A stretch of 6,973 bases of DNA, from the NCBI GenBank assembly GCA_002254335.1, contig NIVA01000092.1, positions 1 through 6,973 of the forward strand, given 5' to 3'. Shown piece after piece: positions 6,594 to 6,973 of this stretch (positions are counted from its first letter, which is position 1; each line of letters starts with the position of its first letter). This stretch comes from Bacteroidetes bacterium 4572_114. GTDB lineage: Bacteria; Bacteroidota; Bacteroidia; Bacteroidales; 4484-276. The notes under the pieces were generated by a model, which searched no databases, was not told where the DNA came from, and was given only the letters and a program-made list of their open reading frames with translations. A program made the position numbers and the translations under genes.

Positions 6594-6771
6594 AATAATG
6601 AGTCCGGTCTAAAAACGAAGTTTTTGAAAATTAGCGAAATTTATTATTTCCAAACACATGATTACAAGGTGATTAGAAAATTTTATTAGCGCATCCATAT
6701 GACTGAAAGGCATCCGTATGGACGGACAAGTTTCGCGGCTAAATATGGTTTTTTAGACCGGACTCAATAAT
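6594..6771 (+). mobile_element. MITE-like non-autonomous element, copy 2
   Basis: The 166-bp core (6600-6765) has perfect 16-bp terminal inverted repeats, GAGTCCGGTCTAAAAA (6600-6615) and TTTTTAGACCGGACTC (6750-6765), flanked by AATAAT on both sides (6594-6599 and 6766-6771). It aligns along its whole length with copy 1. Shared internal blocks include TAAAAACGAAGTTTTTGAAA, TGATTACAAG, ATTAGCGCATCCATA and GCGGCTAAATAT. It is 22 bp longer because of an extra segment near 6700-6725, where CATCC is repeated and CCATAT can pair with GTATGG. Its perfect ends suggest it is younger or less decayed than copy 1. No protein is encoded. Confidence 0.7.
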
Positions 6772-6788
6772 TAAAACAAAATGAATAT

Positions 6789-6796
6789 TACTTTTG
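6789..6796 (+). promoter_or_regulatory. possible Bacteroidota -7 box (TACTTTTG)
   Basis: TACTTTTG matches the Bacteroidota -7 consensus TAnnTTTG exactly. It lies 45 bases before the ATG at 6842 and 23 before the ATG at 6820. No convincing TTTG -33 element is seen at the expected distance upstream, where the end of the MITE-like element lies. A match by chance in this AT-rich stretch is quite possible. Confidence 0.3.
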
Positions 6797-6821
6797 ACTG
6801 AAAATTTTTAAAGGATAAAAT

Positions 6822-6867
6822 GAAAACATTACAGTACTTACATGGAAAACATTACAGTACTTACATG
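6822..6867 (+). repeat. perfect 23-bp tandem duplication
   Basis: The 23 bases at 6822-6844 (beginning GAAAACATTACAG, ending TTACATG) recur without change at 6845-6867. The identity implies a recent duplication. Because 23 is not a multiple of three, it shifts any reading frame crossing it. An AAAGGA sequence (6810-6815) precedes an ATG at 6820 that opens only a 19-codon frame. Confidence 0.9.
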
Positions 6868-6973
6868 GAAATTTGTTAAAACTGAAACCATAAAAATAAA
6901 AGGTCAAAGCATTAAGTCAAATCTTAATATTCTTTCTGGAAAACAATTTGATCAATTGGTTTTTATTTGTCCT
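6842..6973 (+). CDS. possible start of an unrecognised gene (3' end outside window)
   Basis: The frame from ATG 6842 (MENITVLTW...) stays open for 44 codons to the window edge (...FDQLVFICP). The composition is plausible but I recognise no family. The frame upstream is closed by a TGA at 6821-6823. The ATG lies at the end of the first copy of the 23-bp duplication, and without the second copy this frame would have no ATG. It may therefore be a new start, a remnant of a gene cut by the nearby element, or chance in AT-rich DNA. The region is richer in A/T than the stn genes. No comparable open frame runs on the minus strand here. Confidence 0.3.
   Translation, partial: MENITVLTWKFVKTETIKIKGQSIKSNLNILSGKQFDQLVFICP

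Overview
The window looks like chromosome of an anaerobic or fermentative member of the Bacteroidota, possibly a Marinilabiliales-type lineage. This is inferred from style rather than from a marker gene. Start codons sit in A-rich leaders without a clear Shine-Dalgarno sequence, one good TAnnTTTG box is present, coding GC is moderate, and the non-coding DNA is AT-rich and repeat-laden.

Three genes in a row on the + strand (1-369 incomplete, 649-2427, 2843-6544) encode a flavin and iron-sulfur complex. A NuoE/HydC-like [2Fe-2S] subunit is followed by a NuoF/HydB-like NAD(H)/FMN subunit. The third is a 1233-residue fusion of a NuoG-type ferredoxin region, a GltD/NfnB-like NADP(H)-FAD module, a two-cluster ferredoxin and a degenerate molybdopterin-oxidoreductase fold. 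This set and domain order match the Stn-type electron-bifurcating transhydrogenase described from the acetogen Sporomusa ovata. By analogy the NuoE/NuoF pair is the bifurcating NADH/ferredoxin module and the fusion subunit exchanges electrons with NADP(H). No H-cluster domain is present, and the molybdopterin-like domain has lost its cluster cysteines, its catalytic Cys/Sec and its C-terminal cofactor domain. The complex should therefore be neither a hydrogenase nor a formate dehydrogenase.

The spaces between the genes are unusually large and full of repeats. Between stnA and stnB (370-648) lie short 8-bp repeats with an imperfect inverted repeat, a small stem-loop, and a MITE-like element (483-638) with 16-bp terminal inverted repeats flanked by the direct repeat AATAAT. 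Between stnB and stnC (2428-2842) is a compound tandem array: about 13 purine-rich 16-bp units, then about 6 AT-rich 16-bp units, both built from 8-bp halves. Downstream of stnC are a weak terminator-like hairpin and a second copy of the MITE-like element (6594-6771) in the same orientation, so the two copies bracket stnB-stnC.

The last 200 bases are AT-rich. They hold a TAnnTTTG box, a perfect 23-bp tandem duplication and a frame open from an ATG at 6842 to the window edge, which may be the start of an unrecognised gene.
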